64,000 nucleotides of DNA from Myxococcota bacterium. GTDB lineage: Bacteria > Myxococcota_A > UBA796. Positions within the stretch are counted from its first letter, which is position 1. Each line of letters starts with the position of its first letter. The notes below the pieces were generated by a model that was given only the letters and a program-made list of their open reading frames with translations, did no database searches and was not told the DNA's origin. The DNA lies in contig JAQXDW010000140.1 of NCBI GenBank assembly GCA_029251165.1, positions 120,675-184,674 of the forward strand, read 5' to 3'. This document shows, piece after piece, positions 17,889-26,475 of the stretch. Position numbers and translations under genes: made by a program.

Positions 17889-18643
17889 ACCTTGAGCTGA
17901 CGGACCACTGCAACATCAAGTGCAGCATGTGCAGCCAGTCCATGAGAGACGAGGCCCACGGCATGCCGATGCAATTCATGGAGTGGTCCACGTGGCGGGC
18001 GGCGCTGAAGGGGCTGGAGGGCATGGAGGAAGACATCCACCTCTGTCCTCACTGGCTCGGAGAGCCCACCATTCATCCTCAGTTTGATCGGTTCATCGAG
18101 TACGCCTTCGCCATCAATCATGGCAACCGACTGTTCCGAGAGTTTAAGCTGCACACCAACGCTGTTGTGTTCTCGGAAGAGCGGGCGGCGCTGCTGGTCC
18201 GCCTCGCGAACACCCCCGGCCTCGCCGAAGATACCTTCCGGTTCGTCCACTTCTCGATCGACGCCTTCACCCCCGAGACCTACGCGGTCGTCAAGGGCGC
18301 CGATCGGGGAGAGCAGGTCAACCGCAACGTCCTGCGGTTTCTTCAGGAGCGCCAGGCAATGGGTGCACGATACCCCCACGCGACCCTCGCGTTTGTGGTC
18401 CAGCCCGACAACGCTCATGAAGCCGCCGCGTTTGTCGAGCACTGGAGGAACACCCTCGCGTCAATGGGTCGGGAGGTCGCGCTGAGTTGGGACTGGCCCT
18501 CTCAGGATCGAGACACCATCTACCTGAGGCGACTCAACTGTGGTGATCAAGCAGCCTCTGACGCCCTGCATGCACGAATCGTTCGAGAGCTTGGCATCGC
18601 CCCGCAGGGGCAAACACCGCTCCGTGGAGCCGAGAGTTTCTGA
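17873..18643 (+). CDS. radical SAM protein lacking its SPASM domain (5' half of split gene)
   Basis: 256 aa from GTG 17873, with GGAG 5 nt upstream, overlapping the previous gene. LTDHCNIKCSMC is the cluster site; HWLGEPTIHP and HFSIDAFTPETYAVVKG match the paralogue at 11234-12298. The paralogue continues for about 100 more residues with a SPASM domain, whereas this protein ends at TPLRGAESF followed by TGA. That is just where the paralogue reads TVRAENLAPCSGFW. The missing tail is found on the opposite strand at 24721-25020. The barrel is complete, but without auxiliary-cluster cysteines activity is doubtful. Confidence 0.8.
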   Translation: MAINLNLELTDHCNIKCSMCSQSMRDEAHGMPMQFMEWSTWRAALKGLEGMEEDIHLCPHWLGEPTIHPQFDRFIEYAFAINHGNRLFREFKLHTNAVVFSEERAALLVRLANTPGLAEDTFRFVHFSIDAFTPETYAVVKGADRGEQVNRNVLRFLQERQAMGARYPHATLAFVVQPDNAHEAAAFVEHWRNTLASMGREVALSWDWPSQDRDTIYLRRLNCGDQAASDALHARIVRELGIAPQGQTPLRGAESF

Positions 18644-18723
18644 CCCTTCTTACAGGTGAGCGGCATCAAGGTCGCAGCCGGTGAGGAGTTGCGCTATGCT
18701 GCGGCCATTCCCGGGAGTCCGTC

Positions 18724-20931
18724 TTGCGCTCAAACCTGATGATTGCACTCAGCATCCCCCTGCTTGCCCTGCTTGGTTGTGGTGACAAAGACACCGGCGC
18801 GGCCACTGACGACACCGGCGAGTCAGACACCACCATCAGTGGCGATGCACCTGACATCGCAGTCAGTCAGAACATCCTCGACTTCGGCGAGCTGACCCCG
18901 GGTGATGCGATCAGCCTTGAGTTCGACATCGAGAACAAGGGAACGACCAACCTCACGGTCACCTCGATCGCAGTCAACCTGCCCTATGTCAACGTGCTCC
19001 CGCCGCCGTTCATGATCATCCCAGGCAGCAAGCTCACCGCCACCGTGCAGTGCAAGCCCAACGACTACAACCAGGTCGAGTACCCCGATGTCCTGGTCAT
19101 CTCCTCAGACGATCCCGACGAGCCCACTGTCTCCATCGATCTGCGCTGCGACCTGCTCACCGACGCCGACAACGATGGCTATGACACCATGGACGTCGGC
19201 GGCGATGACTGCGACGACAACGATCCCGACGTCTACCCCGGCGCGCCGGATGACTGGTACGACGGCGACGACGACAACTGCGATGGTGCAGACGACTACG
19301 ATCAGGACGGCGACGGATACCAGACCCTCGTCTGGAACACCGACCCGAAGACCGGCGGCGGTGACTGCCAGGATGCCAACGCCGACATCAACCCCGGCGC
19401 AGCGGACACCTGGTACGACGGCATCGACTCCAATTGCGACGATGTCAACGACTACGATCAGGACGGCGACGGATACTCCTCCCAGGCCGAGGGCTTTGGG
19501 AGCGACTGCGATGATGAGAACCCAACCATCAACGCAGACAACGAAGAGATGTTCAACGCCGCAGATGACGACTGCGATGGCCTGATCGACTGGGACGTGC
19601 CCGGCTACAACGCCGACGCCGTCTGGGTCGGTGCATCCTCAGAGCAGGCGGGCCGAAGCTTCACCACCGGTGACCTCGACGAAGACGGCTACGACGACGT
19701 CATCATCGGTGCTCCCGGCTCGGCGGGCAACTATGGCTCGGTCGCCATCTTCGACGGCGCCAACCTTCCGGCAGATGGCGACACCATCGCAGACGGTCAG
19801 AACTACTACACCGAGACCACCTCAGCGATGCAGCTGGGCTCCACTGTCGCCTTCTTCCGCGACTTCAAGAACAACAACGACGAGCCCGCACTTCTGCTCG
19901 GTGCACCGACCTACAGCAGCAACTCCGGCATCATCTATGCCGTCGCTGCTGACGACATGTTCTACGGAGGAACCCCCGCAGACTCCTACTTCACCCTGAC
20001 GGGCTCCAGCTCCAATCAGTATGTCGGGCGCGGCATCGCTCAGGACCTCGACCTCAACGCTGACGGCGTTGACGACCTGATGGGCACCTACTGGAGCAGT
20101 GGCCGCAACTACCTGTACATGCTCTACGGCGGCGTCCAGGGGGACTACACCCTCGACGAGGTCGACGGCACCTACTCCACCGACGGCAGTCACCTCAACG
20201 CCTACTGGTCCGTCGCCTCCGGCGGCGATCTCAACGGCGATGGCTACGACGACTTCGTGCACTGCGACTCCAAGGCCGGCGACGGCGGAAAGGTCTGGGT
20301 CATCTGGGGAGACGCCACCCGTGGCGGCAACGACAGCACCGAGAACCTCGACAGCGCAGGCACTCAGGTCATCGTCGGCGAGAACTACCAGCAGCTCGGT
20401 CGGGTCTGCGGCATTGGCCCCGACACTGACGGAGACGGCGCTGAGGAGCTGTGGTTCCAGGTTCCCGACGCCGCCGGAATTATCTCCGGCATCTTCGAGG
20501 TTCCCGGCGGAGAGCACCTCGAAGACGGCGACATCGATATCACCAACTCCGACAACTACAGCCGCCACTACGAGATGCGCGACTCTGACCCCGGCGCGAT
20601 CACGTTTGGTCGGATTGGAGACTGGGACGACGACGGCATCGGTGACGTGGCGTTTGGTCTGGTCCAGTCTGGTGTGAGCTATGGTCGGGTCTACTCTTTC
20701 GGCAGCAGCGAGGCCGACGGTGACTACAGCGCCACCAGCGATGCGCTGGGCACCGCTGAGGGCGACGACGACCGCTACCAGTACTACTACGGCTACCAGA
20801 TCAACCCGTTCCCGGTTGACCTCAACGCCGATGGGCTCCACGACTTCATCGCCACCGACTACGGCTATGCAGCCAACAGCGGTATCGAGACCAACGCTGG
20901 CGCCCTGTTCATGACCCTCCAGCTCGACTGA
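18724..20931 (+). CDS. FG-GAP lipoprotein with MopE-type calcium motifs
   Basis: 735 aa from TTG 18724 (GGGAG 6 nt upstream); an ATG 15 nt later is possible. The signal MRSNLMIALSIPLLALLGC is followed by a DTG-rich linker. Residues about 40-140 are an Ig-like choice-of-anchor domain (ILDFGELTPGDAISLEFDI). Three putative metal-binding repeats then follow, with DxDxDG and GGDDCDDNDPDVYPGAPD patterns. The rest is an FG-GAP propeller (DLDEDGYDDVIIGAPGS, DLNGDGYDDFVH). A secreted, calcium-dependent surface protein is expected. The last codons lie in a 28-bp tandem repeat. Confidence 0.85.
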   Translation: MRSNLMIALSIPLLALLGCGDKDTGAATDDTGESDTTISGDAPDIAVSQNILDFGELTPGDAISLEFDIENKGTTNLTVTSIAVNLPYVNVLPPPFMIIPGSKLTATVQCKPNDYNQVEYPDVLVISSDDPDEPTVSIDLRCDLLTDADNDGYDTMDVGGDDCDDNDPDVYPGAPDDWYDGDDDNCDGADDYDQDGDGYQTLVWNTDPKTGGGDCQDANADINPGAADTWYDGIDSNCDDVNDYDQDGDGYSSQAEGFGSDCDDENPTINADNEEMFNAADDDCDGLIDWDVPGYNADAVWVGASSEQAGRSFTTGDLDEDGYDDVIIGAPGSAGNYGSVAIFDGANLPADGDTIADGQNYYTETTSAMQLGSTVAFFRDFKNNNDEPALLLGAPTYSSNSGIIYAVAADDMFYGGTPADSYFTLTGSSSNQYVGRGIAQDLDLNADGVDDLMGTYWSSGRNYLYMLYGGVQGDYTLDEVDGTYSTDGSHLNAYWSVASGGDLNGDGYDDFVHCDSKAGDGGKVWVIWGDATRGGNDSTENLDSAGTQVIVGENYQQLGRVCGIGPDTDGDGAEELWFQVPDAAGIISGIFEVPGGEHLEDGDIDITNSDNYSRHYEMRDSDPGAITFGRIGDWDDDGIGDVAFGLVQSGVSYGRVYSFGSSEADGDYSATSDALGTAEGDDDRYQYYYGYQINPFPVDLNADGLHDFIATDYGYAANSGIETNAGALFMTLQLD

Positions 20932-20996
20932 GCGTCGCAGGACCCTCCAGCTCGACGGAGCGTCGCAGGACCCTCCAGCTCGACGGAGCGTCACGG
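20913..20996 (+). repeat. 28-bp tandem repeat x3 across a stop codon
   Basis: Units at 20913-20940, 20941-20968 and 20969-20996 are nearly identical. Unit 1 contains the last six codons and the TGA stop of the FG-GAP gene. Units 2 and 3 carry GGA at the stop position. A gene end was evidently duplicated twice by slippage or recombination. Confidence 0.85.
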
Positions 20997-21081
20997 GTCG
21001 GCTCTCTTCAGCGGCCCTGCTTCTCCCGCCCGAGACCACATCGCCCGGATCGCCCACAGCGGTCTGGGCGCTCGTGTATGG

Positions 21082-21963
21082 CTACATCCCGAAGAACACC
21101 TGAGAGACCTCTCGCCAGCCGGGATAGTAGAGGTCGGCAAGCTCGGTGCCGTGGAGCATCCAGAGGATCGAGGCGAGCCCGAGGAACGGTCCGAAGGGCA
21201 GCGCGAAGTTGAGCCGGCGGGTCTTCAGAAAGCCGATGGGCAGGGCGATGAACAGCGCCAGAAAGACCGAACCGAACATCACAAACGGCAGCGCAGGCCA
21301 GGGTCCGAGCACCGCGCCGATGAGGGCGAGCAGCTTTACATCGCCCATGCCCATCGAGTCGATCCGCCGCACCAGCTTCCAGAACATCGCGATCGAGAGC
21401 AGAACCCCGCCGCCAAAGAACGCGCCCAGCACGCTCTCCCGCCAGCTCAGCGCTTCAGGGTACCCCAGCCACGTCAGCCCGAACGCCGCAGCGACCGCAT
21501 AGGGTACCGCGTAGATGCTGAATTCATCGGGGATGATGTAGTGCTTCAGATCGATGAAGCTCTGGGCGATCATCATCGCGGCGATCGAGAAGGTGAACAC
21601 AAAGGCCGCACCATGCGCGAGATCGAGGTGAGACGGCTCAGGCAGAATGCGACGAAACAGCAGCCATGCCACCACACCAGTCAGCAGCTCGATGGTCGGG
21701 TACAGCGAGGAAATCGTTGCCCCGCAGTCTCGACACTTCCCCCGCAGCAGCAGCCAAGAGAGGACCGGAATGTTGTCGGTCGGGCGAATTCCGTGGCCGC
21801 AGGAGGGGCAGTGGCTTGGGGGATGAACGACCGAGCGGTCCTCGGGCATCCGGGCAATGCAGACGTTCAGAAAGCTGCCGACCAGAAGGCCGAACACCAG
21901 CGCAAACCCGCTGTAGACAGCGTACATCTGTGCGGGGATGCCCGAAGCCTCGTACGGACTCAC
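21082..21963 (-). CDS. prepilin peptidase (A24, PilD-like)
   Basis: 293 aa. Starts at GTG 21963, inside a GTGA overlap with the upstream aminotransferase stop, with GGAG 7 nt before. An ATG 36 nt downstream is possible. The cytoplasmic zinc domain has four cysteines (CPSC and CRDC). The catalytic aspartates are in QSFIDLKHYIIPD and GMGDVKLL. About seven to eight membrane helices. Cleaves and methylates type IV pilin-like leader peptides in the inner membrane. It sits last in an operon with an ABC-2 exporter and DegT aminotransferase, not with pilus genes. Confidence 0.93.
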   Translation of the reverse strand: MSPYEASGIPAQMYAVYSGFALVFGLLVGSFLNVCIARMPEDRSVVHPPSHCPSCGHGIRPTDNIPVLSWLLLRGKCRDCGATISSLYPTIELLTGVVAWLLFRRILPEPSHLDLAHGAAFVFTFSIAAMMIAQSFIDLKHYIIPDEFSIYAVPYAVAAAFGLTWLGYPEALSWRESVLGAFFGGGVLLSIAMFWKLVRRIDSMGMGDVKLLALIGAVLGPWPALPFVMFGSVFLALFIALPIGFLKTRRLNFALPFGPFLGLASILWMLHGTELADLYYPGWREVSQVFFGM

Positions 21964-23012
21964 AGGCAGTCTCCGAGGGCCTGACACACCGCTGCGATGT
22001 CTTCCTCCGGCATGCCCTCGTAGCAGGGCAGCGCCACCGCCTCAGCGCAGAACCGCTCGGCGTTGACCGTGGAGTGGCGCGGACAGTCGGCCAGGGCTGG
22101 CTGCACGCTCAGCGGACGCGGGTAGTAGACCGCGCTCGACACTCCGGCCGCCAGCAGGCGCTCCCGAAAGGCATCTCGGTCGGGATGGCGGATGCAGTAG
22201 ATGCTCACCGGGCTGCCGGAGTCCCGAGGGACCGCACGGTCTGAGACCACCGCATCGTAGCGGGCAGCGATGGCTTGGCGCTCGGCGATGCGAACCGGAA
22301 GATCCGGGAGCTGCGCGAGCAGCGCCGCAGCAGCGAGGGCATCGAGCCGACTGTTGCCGCCCATGACCCCGCCGATTCGGTCGTGGAGGTGCGGTCCGAG
22401 CTGCCCATGAAAGCCCAGACGCCGGATGCGGCTCGACAGGTCCTCGTCATTGCAGACGACCATCCCTCCATCTCCGAGCACCCCGAGGATCTTGGTGGGG
22501 TAGAAGCTCAGCGCCGCCGCGAGCCCCTTCCCCGCTGCGGGAGCCGCACCAACCGCCTGGGCCGCATCGTCGATGACAGGAACCGGGACTGTGGGGTGTG
22601 GGCAGACATCGCCGAACAAGTGAACCGGCATGACCGCGGCAGTCCGTGGAGACAGCGCCGCTGCAGCCGCATCGGGATCCATGAGGGGGCGGTCGGGCAG
22701 GACGTCGACGACGACCGGGGTGGCACCAGCCCGCAGCACGGCACCAGCGGTCGCGAAGAAGGTCACCGCAGGAACGATCACCTCATCCCCAGCTCCGATC
22801 CCCATCGCCTCCAGGATCTGAGTGATCGCGACGGTGCCATTTGCGACCCCGATGCCATGCCGTCGACCGGTCAGCGCAGCGACCTTCTCCTCGGCCGCCT
22901 TCAGCACCGGACCGCCGATGTAGTAGCCAGAGCGCATCCCTGCGAGCGTGGCGGCCTCGACCGCCGCTGCGGTCCGCGCATAGCGTGCCTGCATGTTCAG
23001 GAAGGGGACCAT
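21960..23012 (-). CDS. DegT/DnrJ/EryC1/StrS family PLP aminotransferase
   Basis: 350 aa. VPFLNMQARYARTAAAV is the usual N-terminus. VANGTVAITQILEAMGIGAGDEVIVP binds PLP phosphate, DDAAQAVGA holds the ring Asp, and SFYPTKILG carries the Schiff-base lysine. Such enzymes aminate or dehydrate nucleotide-sugar ketones for surface glycans or antibiotics. No sugar nucleotide genes adjoin it here; the neighbours are an ABC-2 exporter and, ancestrally, two radical SAM enzymes. A role in decorating an exported molecule is inferred. Confidence 0.9.
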   Translation of the reverse strand: MVPFLNMQARYARTAAAVEAATLAGMRSGYYIGGPVLKAAEEKVAALTGRRHGIGVANGTVAITQILEAMGIGAGDEVIVPAVTFFATAGAVLRAGATPVVVDVLPDRPLMDPDAAAAALSPRTAAVMPVHLFGDVCPHPTVPVPVIDDAAQAVGAAPAAGKGLAAALSFYPTKILGVLGDGGMVVCNDEDLSSRIRRLGFHGQLGPHLHDRIGGVMGGNSRLDALAAAALLAQLPDLPVRIAERQAIAARYDAVVSDRAVPRDSGSPVSIYCIRHPDRDAFRERLLAAGVSSAVYYPRPLSVQPALADCPRHSTVNAERFCAEAVALPCYEGMPEEDIAAVCQALGDCL

Positions 23013-23024
23013 GACAAGAGGCTC

Positions 23025-23792
23025 CTACTTGACGTCGCGGGTCTGGAAGATCGCGACCGCAGCCGCGAGGACGGCAGAGGTGTATCCCAGCCCATACACC
23101 ACAGCCGGTCTCACCCGCTCCCACGGTATCGGTAGCTCGTGCACCGCGTAGGCTCGGATGTTGAAGACCTCAAAGTTCGGCAGCATCCAGTACAGCGCCG
23201 CGGCGACCTGGCGGACACTCTCGACATCGCTCTGGCTGCCAAACAGCCACATATCATCGGCGAGGTGACCGATGGCGAAGATCGCGAGGGTGAACGCAGA
23301 GGCTGTGGTCGGCTCAGAGTAGCTGGAGAACAGGGTCGCCCAGGCACACAGCAGCATCAGCTCCAGCAGCAGCATCCCGATTGAGACAAACACCACGCCC
23401 GGCGGGAAGCCCTGGACCATCACCATCAGCCCGCAGTAGATCGCGAGCAGCACTGCGATCTCGACGGTCAGGGTCAGCATGAGGCCGAGGTACTTTCCGA
23501 TGATGAACATCCACCGGGGGATGGGCTTGGAGAGGATGGTGTAGATGGTCTTCTTGTCCAGCTCCTTCCACACCAGCGACACGCCAAGGAACATCGCAAT
23601 CAGCGAGCCGAACAGGTCGATGGCCCCCTGTCCGACGCTGCGGACCACCTTGTCCTGATCGCCGATGGTGATCTCTTCCATCGCCAGCGACATCAAGATG
23701 ACTCCGGCCCCAAAGAACAGGATGGAGTAGAGCACCCGATCCCGCACAGCCTCCCGGAAGGTGTTCAAGGCGAGGGTGAGGAGCCGACTCAT
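23025..23792 (-). CDS. ABC-2 type transporter permease
   Basis: 255 aa, six predicted helices. LALNTFREAVRDRVLYSILFFGAG at the N-terminus and the KTIYTILSKPIPRWMFIIGK loop are typical of the NosY/GldF-like ABC-2 permease group. Coupled by ATGA to the ATPase gene upstream, and only 12 bp separate it from the DegT gene downstream. Forms the membrane half of an exporter; substrate unknown. Confidence 0.9.
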   Translation of the reverse strand: MSRLLTLALNTFREAVRDRVLYSILFFGAGVILMSLAMEEITIGDQDKVVRSVGQGAIDLFGSLIAMFLGVSLVWKELDKKTIYTILSKPIPRWMFIIGKYLGLMLTLTVEIAVLLAIYCGLMVMVQGFPPGVVFVSIGMLLLELMLLCAWATLFSSYSEPTTASAFTLAIFAIGHLADDMWLFGSQSDVESVRQVAAALYWMLPNFEVFNIRAYAVHELPIPWERVRPAVVYGLGYTSAVLAAAVAIFQTRDVK

Positions 23793-24715
23793 TGCGCCTC
23801 CTGGATCTGACGGACCAGGATCGTCTCCAGATCCTGGCGGATGGGATGGACCTCGATGATGCGCCCTCCCGCACGCTGGACCGCAGCAATGGCGGCACCG
23901 ACCTCATCCGCCGACACCCGGTACCGCCAGCGGTCACCGTGCCGGTGCTGGAGCACACCAGGGATGGAGATGTCCTCGCTTAGCCCAGAGAACACGCAGT
24001 CGACGTAGTGGATCTTGTCTCCGATCAGCTCTGCAACCGTCCCGACCCCGCGCAGCTGTCCGCCGACCAGGATCGCGACCCGGTCGCAGAGAGACTGGAC
24101 GTCTGAGAGGATGTGGCTGGAGAAGAACACCGTGCAGCCCCGCGCCTTCTCTTCCAGGATCAGATCCCGCACCAGGGCGCGGCCGACGGGGTCGAGTCCA
24201 GACATCGGCTCGTCGAGGATGATGAGCTTCGGCTCGTGAATGAGGGCCTGACACAGCCCCGCGCGCTGGAGCATGCCCTTTGAGTACTTGCCCAGCGGGA
24301 CGTCCGCGAAGCTGGCGAGCCCGACTCGCTCCAGCAGCGACTCGACGCGCTGCCGGCGGAGGGCCGTGGGAATCTCGAAGAGCTGTCCGTAGAAGTGCAG
24401 CAGCTCGCGCGCGGTGAGGTGAACGTAGAAGTAAGGTCGCTCCGGAAGGAAGCCGAGCTGACGCCGGGAGTTCGGGTCCGTGCAGGGCAGCCCGAGCAGC
24501 CTCGCTGTCCCGGATGTGGGGAGCTGGAGCCCACAGAGGGTCTTGATTGTGGTGGTCTTTCCGGCACCATTTGGACCGACGAAGCCGAAGACCTCGCCCT
24601 GATGAACGTCGAGGTCCAGCGGCTTGAGCGCAGACACCGCGCGCATCCAGAAGCCCGCTCGATAGACCTTGGTCAGCCCTCGGATCTGAATCACAGGTTG
24701 CATCATCTCAGCCAT
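23789..24715 (-). CDS. ABC transporter ATP-binding protein
   Basis: About 308 aa. Start taken as ATG 24715 (MAEMMQPVIQIRGL); ATGs at 24706 and 24703 are alternatives and the frame further upstream overlaps the SPASM fragment. Walker A is VGPNGAGKTTTIK, signature YSKGMLQR (degenerate LSGGQ), Walker B LIILDEP, switch His in SSHIL. The C-terminal DUF4162-like segment is present. Its start lies 5 nt after the stop of the SPASM fragment, consistent with one transcription unit. Confidence 0.9.
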   Translation of the reverse strand: MAEMMQPVIQIRGLTKVYRAGFWMRAVSALKPLDLDVHQGEVFGFVGPNGAGKTTTIKTLCGLQLPTSGTARLLGLPCTDPNSRRQLGFLPERPYFYVHLTARELLHFYGQLFEIPTALRRQRVESLLERVGLASFADVPLGKYSKGMLQRAGLCQALIHEPKLIILDEPMSGLDPVGRALVRDLILEEKARGCTVFFSSHILSDVQSLCDRVAILVGGQLRGVGTVAELIGDKIHYVDCVFSGLSEDISIPGVLQHRHGDRWRYRVSADEVGAAIAAVQRAGGRIIEVHPIRQDLETILVRQIQEAQ

Positions 24716-24720
24716 TCTAT

Positions 24721-25020
24721 CTATCGCATGCGCGCGCGCCACGCCTTGAGCCACGCGGCGGCCTTGCCCTCCGGGTAGCTGCCTGCGGAGCGCCAGTTGC
24801 AGCGCGGGCACAGCGGGCCGCTGTCCTTGAAGCGGCCCTCAACGTGGGCCAGGCGCCAGCGGTTGATCGTCTCGCCGTTCCAGAGCTCCGAGAGGGTTGA
24901 GGTTCGGAGATTGCCCAGTCGGTTCTCGAGGTGCTCATCGAGACAGCAGGTTGTGACATCTCCGTTGACCTGAACCATCGGAGTATTCCACAGCCCAGCG
25001 CAGGGGGGTCGCTTCGGCAT
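24721..25020 (-). CDS. orphan SPASM domain (3' half of split radical SAM gene)
   Basis: 99 aa with no radical SAM core. PPCAGLWNTPMVQVNGDVTTCC, ENRLGNLRTSTLSELWNG and CPRCNW match, in order, the SPASM tail of the 11234-12298 paralogue (APCSGFWKSP.., NRLGSLRTARFSALWWG, CQTC). The ATG at 25020 has a GAGG only 1 nt away, and an in-frame TGA lies two codons upstream, so this looks like a cut end rather than a designed start. Orientation and position fit an inversion whose other edge is near 18640. Likely a pseudogene fragment, or a trans-acting remnant. Confidence 0.65.
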   Translation of the reverse strand: MPKRPPCAGLWNTPMVQVNGDVTTCCLDEHLENRLGNLRTSTLSELWNGETINRWRLAHVEGRFKDSGPLCPRCNWRSAGSYPEGKAAAWLKAWRARMR

Positions 25021-25100
25021 ACCTCAGGATATCACGACGCTGATGGAAACGGTCTGTGCCATATTTCTTCTGATGCCCACCTCCAATGACGGACGGCTCT

Positions 25101-26369
25101 ATGCTCATCCTCGCCATCCTCGCTGGCTGCTCCCCAGCCAGTGTCACACCAGAGCCGACCAACACTTCCCCCCCGGCGAACGACACCGCTGCAGACGAGG
25201 ACACCCCTCCGCAGGAGACGCAGGACACCGCTGAGATCGAAGACATCAGCGGTACGCCGGTCGATGAGTGGCCCGCGACCTGTGCGGACATCTACGAGCC
25301 CGACCTCTTGCCGACCTTCGCGCTCGACTTCGAGGCAGACCAGTGGTCCGGTCTTCAGTCGGACTGCGCGAGCGGACAGCAGAACTACCGACCGGTCCAG
25401 TTCACCTACGACGGTGAGAGCGTTGAGGCGATGGCGCGGCTGAAGGGCAACTGGTCGTGGAGCTGCGACAAGCTTCAGTTCACGATCTCGTTCAACGAGG
25501 TCGACTCCGGTGCTCGGTTTCATGGCCTCCGCAAGATCGTGCTCGATGCCCCCTGGTACGACCACACGCTCCTCCACGAGCGGCTGGCGTTCCCGCTGTT
25601 TGAGGCCCGAGGGCTCCCCTACTCCTGCGCCAACAACGCCCGGCTGGAGGTCAACGGCGAGTACTACGGCCTGTACGCCAACGTCGAGCGGCTCGATCAC
25701 GAGTACCTGGAGCGGCACTTCGAGAACCCCGACGGCAACCTCTACCAGGCCGGCAGCGAGCTGAAGACAAACGAGGACGAGCCCGACACCAGCGACATCG
25801 AGGCGCTCAACCGCGCAGACACCGTCGAGGAGCTTTCCGCGCTGATGGATCTCGACCAAGCTGTCGCAGAGTGGTCGATGGAGGCAATGATACCGGCGAT
25901 GGACAACTACTGGGCCGGCGTGGAGATCAACTACTACCTCTACAGCCACCCCACTCAGGGCTTCATCTACCTCCCCTACGACCTCGACATCAGCTTCGGG
26001 GATGCCGCATACACCAGCGGCGACCTCGTCTGGCCCGACGCCGTCAGCGCCGATCCGATCACCTACGAGCACACCGGCTGGCGGAAGGAAGCGCTGGTCG
26101 AGACGGTGCTGTCCGATCTCTACTGGTGCGAGCGGTTCGTCGAGGAGCTGAAGCTCTCACGAGATGCCTACGTACCGGAAGACATCATCGCGCAGGCCGA
26201 GCGCCACGATGCCCAGATCCGCGAGGCCCTCCAAGCAGACGGACACAAGACCTTCAGCAACAGCCAGCACGACCAAGCCCTGGAGCACCTCGCGGAATTC
26301 GTCACGCAGCGCGCGGAGGTTGTCGATGCCTGGCTCGCCGAGGGCGGACACTGTCCGGCGGCGTGGTAG
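25101..26369 (+). CDS. CotH-like kinase-fold lipoprotein
   Basis: 422 aa from ATG 25101 (MLILAILAGC, lipobox Cys10); an ATG at 25086 is equally possible. A Pro/Thr/Asp-rich linker runs to about residue 55. The CotH domain shows LKGNWSWSC, KIVLDAPWYDHTLLHERLAFPLFEARG, NGEYYGLYANVERLD and LYQAGSELK, then YLPYDLDISFG with the acidic metal-binding pair. CotH proteins are atypical protein kinases (spore coat in Bacillus); secreted lipoprotein versions are common in Myxococcota and of unknown target. Confidence 0.85.
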   Translation: MLILAILAGCSPASVTPEPTNTSPPANDTAADEDTPPQETQDTAEIEDISGTPVDEWPATCADIYEPDLLPTFALDFEADQWSGLQSDCASGQQNYRPVQFTYDGESVEAMARLKGNWSWSCDKLQFTISFNEVDSGARFHGLRKIVLDAPWYDHTLLHERLAFPLFEARGLPYSCANNARLEVNGEYYGLYANVERLDHEYLERHFENPDGNLYQAGSELKTNEDEPDTSDIEALNRADTVEELSALMDLDQAVAEWSMEAMIPAMDNYWAGVEINYYLYSHPTQGFIYLPYDLDISFGDAAYTSGDLVWPDAVSADPITYEHTGWRKEALVETVLSDLYWCERFVEELKLSRDAYVPEDIIAQAERHDAQIREALQADGHKTFSNSQHDQALEHLAEFVTQRAEVVDAWLAEGGHCPAAW

Positions 26370-26475
26370 CGGCGTGCCCGGCTGAATCAGCGGCCCCGAT
26401 GAGACCGGCTGTGGTCGCCTTCGTCCCCTCCGCCCGGGCCAGCGATGTGCAGCCCCTCGCCGCAGGGCCTCCGCA

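Noticed and set aside
18644..25015. Mobile element insertion instead of inversion between the split halves
   Set aside because: The SPASM half is on the opposite strand; simple insertion would leave both halves on one strand. No transposase or terminal repeats seen.
24935..25291. 118-codon leftward frame over the SPASM start
   Set aside because: Out of frame with the SPASM homology and antisense to the CotH-like gene start.
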